DNA from: JBKEBQ01 sp047973225
Lineage (GTDB): Bacteria > Bacillota_I > Bacilli_A > Erysipelotrichales > Erysipelotrichaceae
Assembly (NCBI GenBank): GCA_047973225.1
Contig: JBKEBQ010000053.1
Coordinates: forward strand, 37,503-101,502
Direction of reading: 5' to 3'
Length of the DNA stretch: 64,000 nt
The position numbers and the translations under genes were made by a program. Numbering within the stretch: the first letter of the stretch is position 1; every line of letters begins with the position of its first letter. Positions 1-8,150 of the stretch are shown here, in pieces. The notes beneath the pieces are model-generated. The model was not told where the DNA came from and searched no databases. It saw only the letters and a program-made list of their open reading frames with translations.

Positions 1-224
1 ACCACTTGGATATAGGCAATATCTGGACTATGTTTTTTTATTTCTTCACTATGCACAATACAAATTGCACCATTTTCAATCGCCTTATCAATAAATTTAT
101 GGCCATTTGTTAAGATACCATCTAGACAAAAAAACATTCCATTTGCCATTTTATTACGTGAATCGTTGTGTAAAGATGCAATTTCAATTGCTGGTGCATC
201 TTTAAAAATTTTATTTAATTTCAT
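1..224 (-). CDS. murE: MurE-type muramyl ligase, N-terminal fragment
   Basis: Partial gene running off the left edge; 74 codons are visible from an ATG at 224, preceded by a GGGG-type ribosome binding site. The translation has the N-terminal domain pattern of UDP-N-acetylmuramyl tripeptide synthetases: a DSR motif near residue 21, then a segment reading MFFCLDG followed by DKAIENGAICIV. This domain contacts the UDP-MurNAc part of the substrate. The enzyme adds the third residue of the peptidoglycan stem peptide in the cytoplasm. Amino-acid specificity (lysine or diaminopimelate) cannot be judged because the ligase core is outside the window. It sits 13 bp upstream of mtaB, probably not as a functional unit. 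Confidence 0.8.
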   Translation of the reverse strand, partial: MKLNKIFKDAPAIEIASLHNDSRNKMANGMFFCLDGILTNGHKFIDKAIENGAICIVHSEEIKKHSPDIAYIQV

Positions 225-237
225 TTGTGGTTCCCCT

Positions 238-1521
238 TTATTTTTCATCAATAATCAAATGTTGATCATTATAGTCGCTTACAACTTCTTTAACAAACTG
301 ATTACACTGCGTTTGACTTCCTTTCTTAACAACCATTTCATATTCATTGGTGTGCCCATGAAGATAGCCGTCTTTCACATATTCATATAATACAACAACC
401 TCTCTTTTTATCCAAGACTTACGATAATTTTGGTGTAGCTGTTTTGCAATCTCTGAAATCTCCTTACATCGTCTTTTTTTAATATTATTGGGGATAGGAT
501 CTAAAAAAAGAGCGGCTTTGGTCCCATCACGTTTAGAATAAGGAAAAACATGAAGAAAAGAAAAGTTGATATCAAGAATGCATTGCTTTGTTTCTTCATA
601 TAAGCAATCATCCTCTCCTGGAAACCCTAAGATAATATCACTCGATATAGAAATATCAGGAATTTGTGAGCGAATATAGGCAACTCGATCTTTGAATGTT
701 TTTACTGTATATGGGCGATTCATTGCATTCAAGATTGTATCACTTCCTGATTGTAACGGAATATGAAGATTGCGACCAACTTTAGGATTGTCTTTTATAA
801 AGGCGATGAATGCATCACTAATTTCACTAATTTCAATAGACGATATACGAATGCGTTCTAATCCATCAATGCAACAAAGATCTTTTAACAAAGCAAGCAA
901 TGAGGAAGCAACATCAAGCCCATAACGACCACTATGAATACCTGTAAGTACTATTTCTTTATGGTTAGAAGCAACTAATTTTTTTGCAGCAGCAATTACT
1001 TTTTGCGGATGTAGTGAGCGCTCTTTTCCACGTGCATAAGGGATAATACAATAACTGCAAAATTGATTACAGCCATCTTGAATTTTTAAAAACGCTCTTG
1101 TTTGATGAGCAAAGGCATGTACGCTTACATCTTCAAAATTGCTGATTGCCTCGTATGTTTCAACAGCATCAATATCATGTTTATTTTCAAGAGCATTAAC
1201 AATATATTCACTCAAACGATGCTTTTGCGAACTACCAATTAAAATATCCGCCTGCAATGCTTCTTTATCAATGGTTGTTTGCACAAAGCAACCAACCACG
1301 CAAATAAGGGCATCTGGATTGTTCTTTTTAGCAGCGTGTATCTTTTGCCGTGATTTACTTGCTGCATTGTTGGTTACAGAACAAGTGTTAATAATATATA
1401 TATCAGCAACTTCCTTGAAATCAACTTCTTGAAAGCCTTTCTCTTGCAAAGCTTCGATATAACTCTGCGATTCATACGTATTTACTTTACAACCCAAGGT
1501 TGCAATTGCAAAGTACTTCAT
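238..1521 (-). CDS. mtaB: tRNA (t6A37) methylthiotransferase MtaB
   Basis: A 427-residue radical-SAM methylthiotransferase that converts t6A to ms2t6A at position 37 of ANN-decoding tRNAs. The N-terminal MTTase domain carries its three cluster cysteines in LGCKVNTYES, NTCSVTNNA and VVGCFVQ. The radical-SAM CxxxCxxC motif is CNQFCSYC near residue 150, and a TRAM-like RNA-binding region closes the protein. LGCKVN rather than the MiaB-type start favours MtaB (YqeV family). The ATG overlaps the stop of the upstream unknown gene by 4 bp (ATGA), so translation is probably coupled. The linkage to rsmE is common in Bacillota. Confidence 0.93.
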   Translation of the reverse strand: MKYFAIATLGCKVNTYESQSYIEALQEKGFQEVDFKEVADIYIINTCSVTNNAASKSRQKIHAAKKNNPDALICVVGCFVQTTIDKEALQADILIGSSQKHRLSEYIVNALENKHDIDAVETYEAISNFEDVSVHAFAHQTRAFLKIQDGCNQFCSYCIIPYARGKERSLHPQKVIAAAKKLVASNHKEIVLTGIHSGRYGLDVASSLLALLKDLCCIDGLERIRISSIEISEISDAFIAFIKDNPKVGRNLHIPLQSGSDTILNAMNRPYTVKTFKDRVAYIRSQIPDISISSDIILGFPGEDDCLYEETKQCILDINFSFLHVFPYSKRDGTKAALFLDPIPNNIKKRRCKEISEIAKQLHQNYRKSWIKREVVVLYEYVKDGYLHGHTNEYEMVVKKGSQTQCNQFVKEVVSDYNDQHLIIDEK

Positions 1522-2273
1522 GATGGCACCTTCGCAAGTTGCTTCAATATATATTTTTTATCACGTTCTTTTAATGCAACAAGTTGCAGTATATATTCTA
1601 TAAATGTTTTTTCATTTTGCTCAAAAAACAAAATTGCGATATGCGCGAGTATATCCCTGCTTGTGTCACGAGGAAGCGATATATGACATAACTCGCTATT
1701 TCCATGGTAAAAATATAAACAATGTTGCATATAAAACATAACCGCAAAAAAATCATCTTTTTCATAAAAAATCTCCCCACTACAAAATTTAGGATTTAAA
1801 AAAATATGACCATAATAATGCTTGTTTACCATGATATCTTTAAAATCATCTATATAGTTTTGATATTTTTTTAGATCAAATAATACCATTTCATCATCAT
1901 AAATACGATTCCATTCTTCATTAAAAAAGGGAATGTAAATATTTTGATTTTGAATTTTTTGATTAGGTAAACAATGGGCAACCAATTGTGTTTCATAGGT
2001 TAATAAACGACGTTTCTCACTATAATCTAAAGATTGATAATTGTCATTCATCATATTTTTCGCTTCTGCATAAGCGCGCTCAATAGCTTGCTTATTTAAA
2101 ATTCCTTGATAAATTATTTCATTATACAAAAAGGATAAAATATTTTTTTGTGCGTAATCTAGATGTACACGCTGAAATGCAAGATGCATTTGTTGAAGCT
2201 TTTTTTTGTATGCTTGATCTGTATCTAATGGATGATCCAAGCGTTTGTGTAATCGTTTAAAAACTTTGTTCAT
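1518..2273 (-). CDS. hypothetical protein between rsmE and mtaB
   Basis: About 251 residues from the ATG at 2273; an in-frame GTG two codons upstream lies too close to the AGAGGTG ribosome binding site. No family is recognised. The protein looks soluble and is rich in Lys, Tyr, Phe and Asn, with a helical, charged N-terminal half and a C-terminal half containing aromatic segments such as FFAVMFYMQHCLYFYHG. There is no signal peptide or convincing membrane helix. Its stop overlaps the mtaB start and it follows rsmE by 11 bp, so it is co-transcribed with two RNA-modification genes. A role in RNA metabolism would be guilt by association only. Confidence 0.6.
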   Translation of the reverse strand: MNKVFKRLHKRLDHPLDTDQAYKKKLQQMHLAFQRVHLDYAQKNILSFLYNEIIYQGILNKQAIERAYAEAKNMMNDNYQSLDYSEKRRLLTYETQLVAHCLPNQKIQNQNIYIPFFNEEWNRIYDDEMVLFDLKKYQNYIDDFKDIMVNKHYYGHIFLNPKFCSGEIFYEKDDFFAVMFYMQHCLYFYHGNSELCHISLPRDTSRDILAHIAILFFEQNEKTFIEYILQLVALKERDKKYILKQLAKVPS

Positions 2274-2284
2274 AGACACCTCTT

Positions 2285-3004
2285 TTATTCATATTCATAC
2301 ATAATGTTTGCAATTAGGGAAAGCCCTGCGGTTTCAGCACGTAAAATACGCTTACCAAGGGATACTTGGATGAATCCCATTGCTTCTAATTGTTGAATTT
2401 CCGTTTCATCAAAGCCGCCTTCGCAACCAACAACCATCGTTATGGAAGTCACCTTTGGATATTTTCGCAAAATGTCTTTTAGTTTCATAGACTGTGTATT
2501 TGCTGCTTCATATGCAACCAGTTTCAACTCCGCGTCATACATTCCTATATCTTGTAAGCATATCGCTTTTGTCACGCTGGCCAAGGAATCGCGACGAGCT
2601 TGTTCACAAGCTTCCAATGCTATTTTATTATAGCGCACAATTTTCTTATCGGTTTTATCATTTGCTTTAACAACGCTACGTTTTGTGAATAAAGGAACAA
2701 TTGTATCTACGCCTAATTCACACGCTTTCTGAACAAGGAAATCAAAGCGATCACCTTTCATCACGGCTTGTATCAATGTTAAAGAAAACGCTGTGTCATA
2801 GCGAGTTAGTGTTTTACAAACAGTGCCTAAAACAACATCATGGATAGTTAGTGATACTAAATAGACCTTGTTTGCGCCATCCACGACTTTAACAATTTCT
2901 TTTGTTTTCATTCTCAACACACGTTTTATGTGATGCTGTTGTTCTTCGTTAAACCTAACAATTCCATCGTTTGCGATTACTTCATTTATAAAATATTGTT
3001 GCAT
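2285..3004 (-). CDS. rsmE: 16S rRNA (uracil1498-N3)-methyltransferase RsmE
   Basis: A 239-residue SPOUT-class methyltransferase that methylates N3 of U1498 in 16S rRNA. The N-terminal PUA-like part contains EEQQHHIKRVLRMK, close to the family pattern for substrate binding. The C-terminal knot has VVGCEGGFDETE and LGKRILRAETA, the diagnostic SAM-binding motifs. Length is typical. The ATG follows an AAGGTGAGAAT ribosome binding site. It is the first gene of the rsmE - unknown - mtaB unit. In many Bacillota it follows prmA, which is absent here; a MarR gene lies upstream instead. Confidence 0.95.
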   Translation of the reverse strand: MQQYFINEVIANDGIVRFNEEQQHHIKRVLRMKTKEIVKVVDGANKVYLVSLTIHDVVLGTVCKTLTRYDTAFSLTLIQAVMKGDRFDFLVQKACELGVDTIVPLFTKRSVVKANDKTDKKIVRYNKIALEACEQARRDSLASVTKAICLQDIGMYDAELKLVAYEAANTQSMKLKDILRKYPKVTSITMVVGCEGGFDETEIQQLEAMGFIQVSLGKRILRAETAGLSLIANIMYEYE

Positions 3005-3065
3005 ATTCTCACCTTTTCTTACAATACAAACATTTATGATAAGAAAAATAAATCCAACATCGGAC

Positions 3066-3509
3066 TTATTTACGTTCTTCTTGATACATATGTTTCAAAT
3101 TTGTCTTCATTTTTTCATACAAAACAATATAGTTTGATAATTCTTCTTGTGTAAAAAAACGATATTTCTCACTAATATAACTATCCAATACCATATCTGA
3201 CTTGACTAAGGTCTTGGTTCCTAAAGAAGTTAAATGCAAAGATGTCGCGCGTTTATCATTTTCATTTCTTCTAATTTCCACAAATTCACTCTTTACAAGT
3301 CGTTTGATTGAAACGCCAACAGATGCTCTAGACAATCCCAAATGTTGGGCAATTTCATATTGATTACATCCTGCATGTAAATAAACATAAGCCATAATGC
3401 TCGGCTGTCCCTCGTGAATTTGAATAGCTTGTAGACGTTTATATAGGACTTTCTCTTCTAACCAACGCAATTCTTTTTCAAGTGTATACAATTTTTTATT
3501 TTTTTGCAT
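3066..3509 (-). CDS. MarR-family transcriptional regulator
   Basis: A 147-residue winged-helix protein of the MarR family. The recognition region is visible as NQYEIAQHLGLSRASVGVSIKRLVKSEFVEIRRNENDKRATSLHLTSLG in pieces: helix-turn-helix near residues 50-75, then the wing with the conserved DKRA motif. MarR proteins bind as dimers to palindromes and usually repress themselves and neighbours. The gene has its own promoter-like sequence containing nested palindromes (3530-3575), which suggests autoregulation. The ligand and other targets cannot be inferred. The upstream gene rluB and the downstream gene rsmE are housekeeping genes. Confidence 0.88.
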   Translation of the reverse strand: MQKNKKLYTLEKELRWLEEKVLYKRLQAIQIHEGQPSIMAYVYLHAGCNQYEIAQHLGLSRASVGVSIKRLVKSEFVEIRRNENDKRATSLHLTSLGTKTLVKSDMVLDSYISEKYRFFTQEELSNYIVLYEKMKTNLKHMYQEERK

Positions 3510-3529
3510 ATCAAAAACCTCTATTTCAT

Positions 3530-3575
3530 CTTATAATTAAGTAACCCAAATTCCAAATGGAAAACATTGGTTACT
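3530..3575 (-). promoter_or_regulatory. marR promoter with nested palindromes (candidate operator)
   Basis: On the minus strand a -35-like TTTGGA (3552-3557) and a -10-like TATAAG (3530-3535) are separated by 16 bp. An inner palindrome TTCCA/TGGAA (3551-3562) covers the -35, and an outer pair AGTAACC/GGTTACT (3540-3546 and 3569-3575) brackets it. The arrangement fits a MarR operator. It is not a good terminator for rluB because no T-run follows the outer stem on the minus strand. Confidence 0.5.
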
Positions 3576-4302
3576 CTTTGTTTCCGTTATTTGCCAAGCT
3601 ACGCAATTGTTTAACTTCATACGGTTTGAGTCGCCGATAGGAACCTTGTGATAAATCATCAACACGTAAATATGCCAATTGGCTACGATGCAGTCTGGTT
3701 ACGCGGTAACCGAAGGCTTCCATCATTCTTTTTATTTGCCGGTTTTTTCCTTCATAAATAGTCAGATCTATCGACATTTGATTACGTTTGTGATCTTTTT
3801 CCGTAATTTTATATTTTGCGGGCAATGTAACATATCCATCATCTAGAGTAATTCCTTTTTTTATTTGCATCAATTGCTTAGGCGATAGTATCCCATTGAT
3901 CGTAAGATTATATTTTTTTGGTAAATGATATTTGGGATGAATCACTTGATTCGCAAATTCGCCATCGTTGGTAAGAATTAATACACCGCTTGTGTCATAA
4001 TCCAAACGTCCTACACTAAAAAGGCGCTCTTTACTATCGATTAAGGAAACTACGGTCATGCGATCAAATTCATCATCGTTTGTACACATTGATTTTTTAG
4101 GCTTGTTCATTACATAATAAACTTTACTCTCCTTCTGAATGCTTTTTCCATCAACTTCAATGTTATCATTGCGTTTTACCAAATATCCCATTTCACGTAA
4201 AATTTCACCATTTACTTTTACACGACCTTCTAAAATTAATGCTTCGGCTTTTCTTCTTGATGCGATGCCACTTGCTGCAATTACTTTTTGTATTCGATCC
4301 AT
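3571..4302 (-). CDS. rluB: rRNA pseudouridine synthase RluB family
   Basis: A 243-residue protein from the ATG at 4302, chosen because AAGGAG lies 4 bp upstream; longer in-frame starts would run into scpB. It has an N-terminal S4 RNA-binding domain (IQKVIAASGIASRRKAEALI) and the RsuA/RluB catalytic motif SVGRLDYDTSGVLILTNDG, with the catalytic Asp in GRLDYDT. It probably isomerises a uridine in helix 80 of 23S rRNA. Placement directly after scpA-scpB matches B. subtilis (scpA-scpB-ypuL-rluB region). A second member of the family (rsuA-like) lies at 23.8 kb. Confidence 0.9.
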   Translation of the reverse strand: MDRIQKVIAASGIASRRKAEALILEGRVKVNGEILREMGYLVKRNDNIEVDGKSIQKESKVYYVMNKPKKSMCTNDDEFDRMTVVSLIDSKERLFSVGRLDYDTSGVLILTNDGEFANQVIHPKYHLPKKYNLTINGILSPKQLMQIKKGITLDDGYVTLPAKYKITEKDHKRNQMSIDLTIYEGKNRQIKRMMEAFGYRVTRLHRSQLAYLRVDDLSQGSYRRLKPYEVKQLRSLANNGNKE

Positions 4303-4321
4303 TTTGCTCCTTACAGTATCG

Positions 4322-4858
4322 TTATTGTTCATTGAACAATTCTTCTTGTACTTGTACTTCATATTCATCTAGCTCTGGCAACTCCTTTAAACTTTCCAAT
4401 TTGAAAGAATCCATAAATTCGGTAGTTACTTCATAAAGAAATGGGCGCCCTGGGGCATCACTTCTACCTGCCTCTTTTAGAAGTGAGCGAGCCATTAATT
4501 TTTTTATCATCATATCCGCACCTACGCCACGGATTTCTTCAATTTCAACCCTTGTAATTGGTTGTTTATAGGCCACTATCGCAAGTGTTTCCAAAGCTGC
4601 ACTTGATAAGTTTGCCATTTTTGTGTTGGAAAACAATTTTTCTGCATATGCATAGACTTGTTGTTTACTAACAAATTTATAGATACCACCAAAGTGAATG
4701 AGCTCTATTCCATGATCTTCACACAAAAAAATATTACGTAATACCTCTATTTCTTCGTGAAGTTGTACTTTTGAAATCTCAAGCGTATCCAATAACTGTT
4801 GTTCGCTCAATCCCTCATCTCCACTCAAAAATAATAATCCTTCTATAATATGCTTCAT
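4322..4858 (-). CDS. scpB: segregation and condensation protein ScpB
   Basis: A 178-residue kleisin partner with two winged-helix domains that binds ScpA in the SMC-ScpAB condensin. Family motifs include EGLLFLSGDEGLSEQQLL at the N-terminus and ETLAIVAYKQPITRVEIEEIRGV in the second domain. The ATG at 4858 is preferred over an upstream in-frame GTG because GAGG is 6 bp before it. The ATG comes 1 bp after the scpA stop, so translation is coupled. It acts on the nucleoid in chromosome compaction and segregation. Confidence 0.95.
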   Translation of the reverse strand: MKHIIEGLLFLSGDEGLSEQQLLDTLEISKVQLHEEIEVLRNIFLCEDHGIELIHFGGIYKFVSKQQVYAYAEKLFSNTKMANLSSAALETLAIVAYKQPITRVEIEEIRGVGADMMIKKLMARSLLKEAGRSDAPGRPFLYEVTTEFMDSFKLESLKELPELDEYEVQVQEELFNEQ

Positions 4859-4859
4859 A

Positions 4860-5585
4860 TTAGTCCTCACTTTTTATCCAAATTACATCATTTTTGTCAA
4901 TTACAAAACTAATTTCTGAATTCTTGATAAAATCCAAAATTGCCAAAAATGATATAATAATCATATGCAAATTTGTACAATCTTTGCACAATTCATCAAA
5001 AGAAATTTTTGTTTTCAGATGCTTTAAACGCTCCCTTAAGCAGATAATTCGCTCATCAACACTCATTTCTTTGATCGTGATTTTTGCTTGTAAGGGCTGT
5101 TGTAAATGATACCTGCGAATTACTCGATTCATAGCCTTAATCAAGTCATAAGGGTTAGCCTTAAACTCGCCAACAATAACTTGACTTAGCCATTTATCTG
5201 TTTCTTTTGAAATTGGCTTTTCCATTTGTTTGCTACGTTCTTCATATTTTTTTAAAAATGTTTCACTTGCCTCTTTAAATTTTTGATATTCCAACAAACG
5301 ACGCACTAGTTTATCACGTTGATCTTCTTCGTACTCTTCAACAATTTCTATTTTTTCTTTTGGTAATAATTTTTTGCTTTTATATTCAATTAAACCTGCC
5401 AACTCACTCAAAAATTCACTTGCAATTTCCAAAGACATTTTTTCCATTGAATTCAAATAGGCAAGATATTGATCTGATAAAGCATTCATATCCAAATCAA
5501 ACAAATCCAACTTATTCTCTTTGATAAGATGTAGCATCAAATCAAGTGGTCCTGCAAATTCTTCTATTGTTACTTCAAATGACAT
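4860..5585 (-). CDS. scpA: segregation and condensation protein ScpA
   Basis: A 241-residue kleisin. The N-terminal signature VTIEEFAGPLDLMLHLIKENKLDLFDLDMNA (shown here in part) and the C-terminal winged-helix segment with ISFDELC identify ScpA, which bridges the SMC dimer. Length is normal. It is the first gene of scpA-scpB-rluB. The ATG follows a GAGGTGATAAG ribosome binding site, and a TATAAT-containing promoter-like sequence lies just upstream after the ruvB terminator. Confidence 0.95.
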   Translation of the reverse strand: MSFEVTIEEFAGPLDLMLHLIKENKLDLFDLDMNALSDQYLAYLNSMEKMSLEIASEFLSELAGLIEYKSKKLLPKEKIEIVEEYEEDQRDKLVRRLLEYQKFKEASETFLKKYEERSKQMEKPISKETDKWLSQVIVGEFKANPYDLIKAMNRVIRRYHLQQPLQAKITIKEMSVDERIICLRERLKHLKTKISFDELCKDCTNLHMIIISFLAILDFIKNSEISFVIDKNDVIWIKSED

Positions 5586-5633
5586 CTTATCACCTCACTT
5601 CATTCCTTACCTATTATACATAATTTTCACTAC

Positions 5634-5657
5634 AAAAAGAATGAGAAATCTCATTCT
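5634..5657 (-). terminator. terminator after ruvAB
   Basis: A perfect 9-bp stem AGAATGAGA/TCTCATTCT with a 2-base loop, followed on the minus strand by TTTTGTAG. It overlaps the ruvB stop codon and separates ruvAB from scpAB. Confidence 0.75.
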
Positions 5658-6661
5658 ATATCAAAAAGTGTTTCATTATGAGGAATCTGCAAATGTTTAT
5701 AAGCTTTTGGACTCACTACTCGCCCTCGAGGTGTGCGGTTGATAAACCCAATTTGAAGTAAATATGGCTCATAAACATCTTCTAAAGTCATGGATTCTTC
5801 ACCAATGCTAGAAGCAATCGCTTCAAGTCCGACTGGGCCACCCTGAAAACGTTCAATAATACCACGTAAATACTTGTGATCTACATCATCTAAACCCAAA
5901 TGGTCAACTTTTAAACGATCTAAAGCCATGGCTGCAATATTTTGAGAAATGACTCCATGATTCATCACTTGCGCAAAGTCACGAACCCGTCGAAATAAAC
6001 GATTTGCGATTCGTGGAGTTCCTCTAGATCGCAAAGCTATTTCATGAATTGCTTGTGTTTCAATAGACGTATCCATAACCAGTGAGGTGCGTTGAACAAT
6101 CTTTTCAACATCCGCAATGTCGTAATATGCTAGCTGAGAAACAATTCCAAAACGATCCCTTAAGGGAGCACTCAAATCTCCAGCTCTTGTAGTTGCACCG
6201 ACAAGGGTAAAGGGTGGTAAGTCAAGACGAATACTGCGTACGCTAGCCTCTTTACCTACAACAATATCCAAAGCATAGTCTTCCATCGCAGGGTATAAAA
6301 TTTCTTCAATATTTTTGGACAAGCGATGAATTTCATCGATAAATAAAATATCACCAGGTTCTAATTGTGATAGAATAGCAGCCAAATCGCCACTTTTTTC
6401 AATGGTAGGTCCACTCGCCGTTTTGATATTGGTTCCCATTTCGTTTGCGAGAATATAGGATAAAGTTGTTTTTCCCAATCCTGGAGGACCGTATAACAAT
6501 ACATGATCCAAAGCTTCACTTCTTTGTCTTGCAGCTGTAATAAAAATTTTTAAATTTTCTTTTAAATCCTTTTGCCCAATATATGCATCCAGCGTTTGTG
6601 GACGTAATGTTGGTTCATCATCCATATCAAACGATTGGGCAGAGACTAATCTTTCATCCAT
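5651..6661 (-). CDS. ruvB: Holliday junction branch migration ATPase RuvB
   Basis: A 336-residue AAA+ motor. Walker A is GPPGLGKTT near residue 58, Walker B is LFIDEIHRL, sensor 1 is GATTRAG, and the arginine-finger region is PLRDRFGI. The C-terminal winged helix is present (GFINRTPRGRVVSPKAY). With RuvA it drives branch migration during recombinational repair. The ribosome binding site AAGGAG overlaps the end of ruvA 11 bp upstream. The gene ends in a strong terminator. Confidence 0.98.
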   Translation of the reverse strand: MDERLVSAQSFDMDDEPTLRPQTLDAYIGQKDLKENLKIFITAARQRSEALDHVLLYGPPGLGKTTLSYILANEMGTNIKTASGPTIEKSGDLAAILSQLEPGDILFIDEIHRLSKNIEEILYPAMEDYALDIVVGKEASVRSIRLDLPPFTLVGATTRAGDLSAPLRDRFGIVSQLAYYDIADVEKIVQRTSLVMDTSIETQAIHEIALRSRGTPRIANRLFRRVRDFAQVMNHGVISQNIAAMALDRLKVDHLGLDDVDHKYLRGIIERFQGGPVGLEAIASSIGEESMTLEDVYEPYLLQIGFINRTPRGRVVSPKAYKHLQIPHNETLFDIE

Positions 6662-6672
6662 GGCTTAACTCC

Positions 6673-7236
6673 TTATTTAGCAAGCAATGCAAGTGCTTGT
6701 TTGATGTAGTCATCCGCAAAGCTTTGCGGATGATGACGTAATGTTTTTACAACAGCAGTGATTTCACTGCTTTTATACCCCAATGACTTTAATGCTTCGA
6801 TCGCAAAATCCAATTCTTCATTTTGCGTTGGTGCCTGTTCACTTTCTACTAATTTACCTTTTAAATCCAAAACAATTTGCGATGAAGCCTTCGCGCCAAT
6901 GCCAGGTAATTTTTTTAAAAAAGCAATATCATTCGTTTCAATTGCATGAATAATGCTAGCACTTCCACCAATACCAATAGCGTTGATTGCAATTTTTGGA
7001 CCAATTCCCTTTACGCTAAGCAATCGCAAAAACAAATCATGTTCCTCTATCTTTATAAATCCAAATAACAATTGTGCATCTTCTCGTATATGTTGATATG
7101 TATATAATAAAACCGTTTCTCCCAATGAAAGTGAGCTAGGATTGGACATCATAATGCGATAACCAATTCCATGATTATCAATAAGTACACTTTCTTGGGT
7201 ATAGCTATGTACCTTTCCACTAACAAAAGCAATCAT
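6673..7236 (-). CDS. ruvA: Holliday junction DNA-binding protein RuvA
   Basis: A 187-residue protein from the ATG at 7236, which follows AGGAG by 6 bp and gives the usual MIAFVSGKV start; an upstream in-frame ATG at 7260 is less likely. It has an N-terminal OB fold, tandem helix-hairpin-helix motifs (LLSVKGIGPKIAINAIG and LPGIGAKASSQIVLDLKGKL), and a C-terminal domain that contacts RuvB. It binds four-way junctions as a tetramer. It forms an operon with ruvB. Confidence 0.97.
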   Translation of the reverse strand: MIAFVSGKVHSYTQESVLIDNHGIGYRIMMSNPSSLSLGETVLLYTYQHIREDAQLLFGFIKIEEHDLFLRLLSVKGIGPKIAINAIGIGGSASIIHAIETNDIAFLKKLPGIGAKASSQIVLDLKGKLVESEQAPTQNEELDFAIEALKSLGYKSSEITAVVKTLRHHPQSFADDYIKQALALLAK

Positions 7237-7292
7237 ATTTTCTCCTATCTGGATATCCATATATTCACAGACATCCGCGTTATTTCCTAATT

Positions 7293-8051
7293 CTACTCAA
7301 AATCTATATTTAGTTGTACGGGGCAGTGATCACTACCTAAAACATTGGCTAATATTTTAGCATCTTTTAGTTTATCATCCAGATCGCTGCTCACTAAGAA
7401 ATAATCAATTCTCCATCCTGTATTGCGCGCTCTTGCATTCATTCGATAACTCCACCAAGAATATGCACCTTCTAGATTGGGATAAAAATAACGAAATGTA
7501 TCTGTAAATCCTGAAGATAACAAAGCTGTAAATGCTTCTCTTTCTTCATCAGAAAAACCCGCGTTTTTATGATTGGTTTTTGGATTTTTTAGATCAATTT
7601 CTTGATGTGCAACATTTAAATCTCCACAGATAATAACGGGTTTCTGTGTTTTTAAATGAGCAACAAATGCTTTAAAATCGTGTTCCCATTGCATCCGATA
7701 TGCTAATCGTAAAAGCCCCTCTTTTGAATTTGGTGTATAAACATTAACCAAATAAAATTGTTCAAATTCACAGGTAACAACGCGTCCCTCTTGATCATGT
7801 TCTTCTATCCCGATGCCTTTGCTTACCCGTAATGGTTTTGTCTTTGTGAAAGTAATCGTTCCTGAATATCCTTTTTTTACAGCACTGTCATAATACTGAT
7901 AATATCCATCACTATAAATTTCAACTTGACCTTCTTGCATCTTAGATTCTTGAATACATAAGATATCTGGTGATTCCTGTTCGAGAAATTCATAAAAACC
8001 TTTATTTATAGCAGCACGTATGCCATTTACATTCCATGATATTAATTTCAT
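7293..8051 (-). CDS. exoA: exodeoxyribonuclease III
   Basis: A 252-residue endonuclease/exonuclease/phosphatase-fold protein that incises abasic sites and removes 3' blocks in base excision repair. Conserved positions are seen in SWNVNGIRAA, DILCIQESKM (metal-binding Glu), GDLNVAHQEIDL (catalytic Asp and Asn) and LGSDHCPV (Asp-His pair). Length matches B. subtilis ExoA. It probably has its own promoter, with AGAGG before the ATG. Confidence 0.95.
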   Translation of the reverse strand: MKLISWNVNGIRAAINKGFYEFLEQESPDILCIQESKMQEGQVEIYSDGYYQYYDSAVKKGYSGTITFTKTKPLRVSKGIGIEEHDQEGRVVTCEFEQFYLVNVYTPNSKEGLLRLAYRMQWEHDFKAFVAHLKTQKPVIICGDLNVAHQEIDLKNPKTNHKNAGFSDEEREAFTALLSSGFTDTFRYFYPNLEGAYSWWSYRMNARARNTGWRIDYFLVSSDLDDKLKDAKILANVLGSDHCPVQLNIDFE

Positions 8052-8111
8052 AAACTACCTCTTTTCTACTTATGTATTATATAAGAAAAAATCGAGAAAA
8101 GCTAATCACTA

Positions 8112-8140
8112 ACAAAAAAAGAAACAAAATGTTTCTTTTT
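8112..8140 (-). terminator. terminator after nox
   Basis: Minus-strand stem AAAGAAAC/GTTTCTTT with a short loop followed by a run of T. It lies 11 bp past the NADH oxidase stop codon. Confidence 0.75.
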
Positions 8141-8150
8141 CATCAAGTTT

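Noticed and set aside
3540..3575. Terminator after rluB
   Set aside because: The inverted repeat is not followed by a T-run on the minus strand and it lies over the marR promoter, so an operator is more likely.
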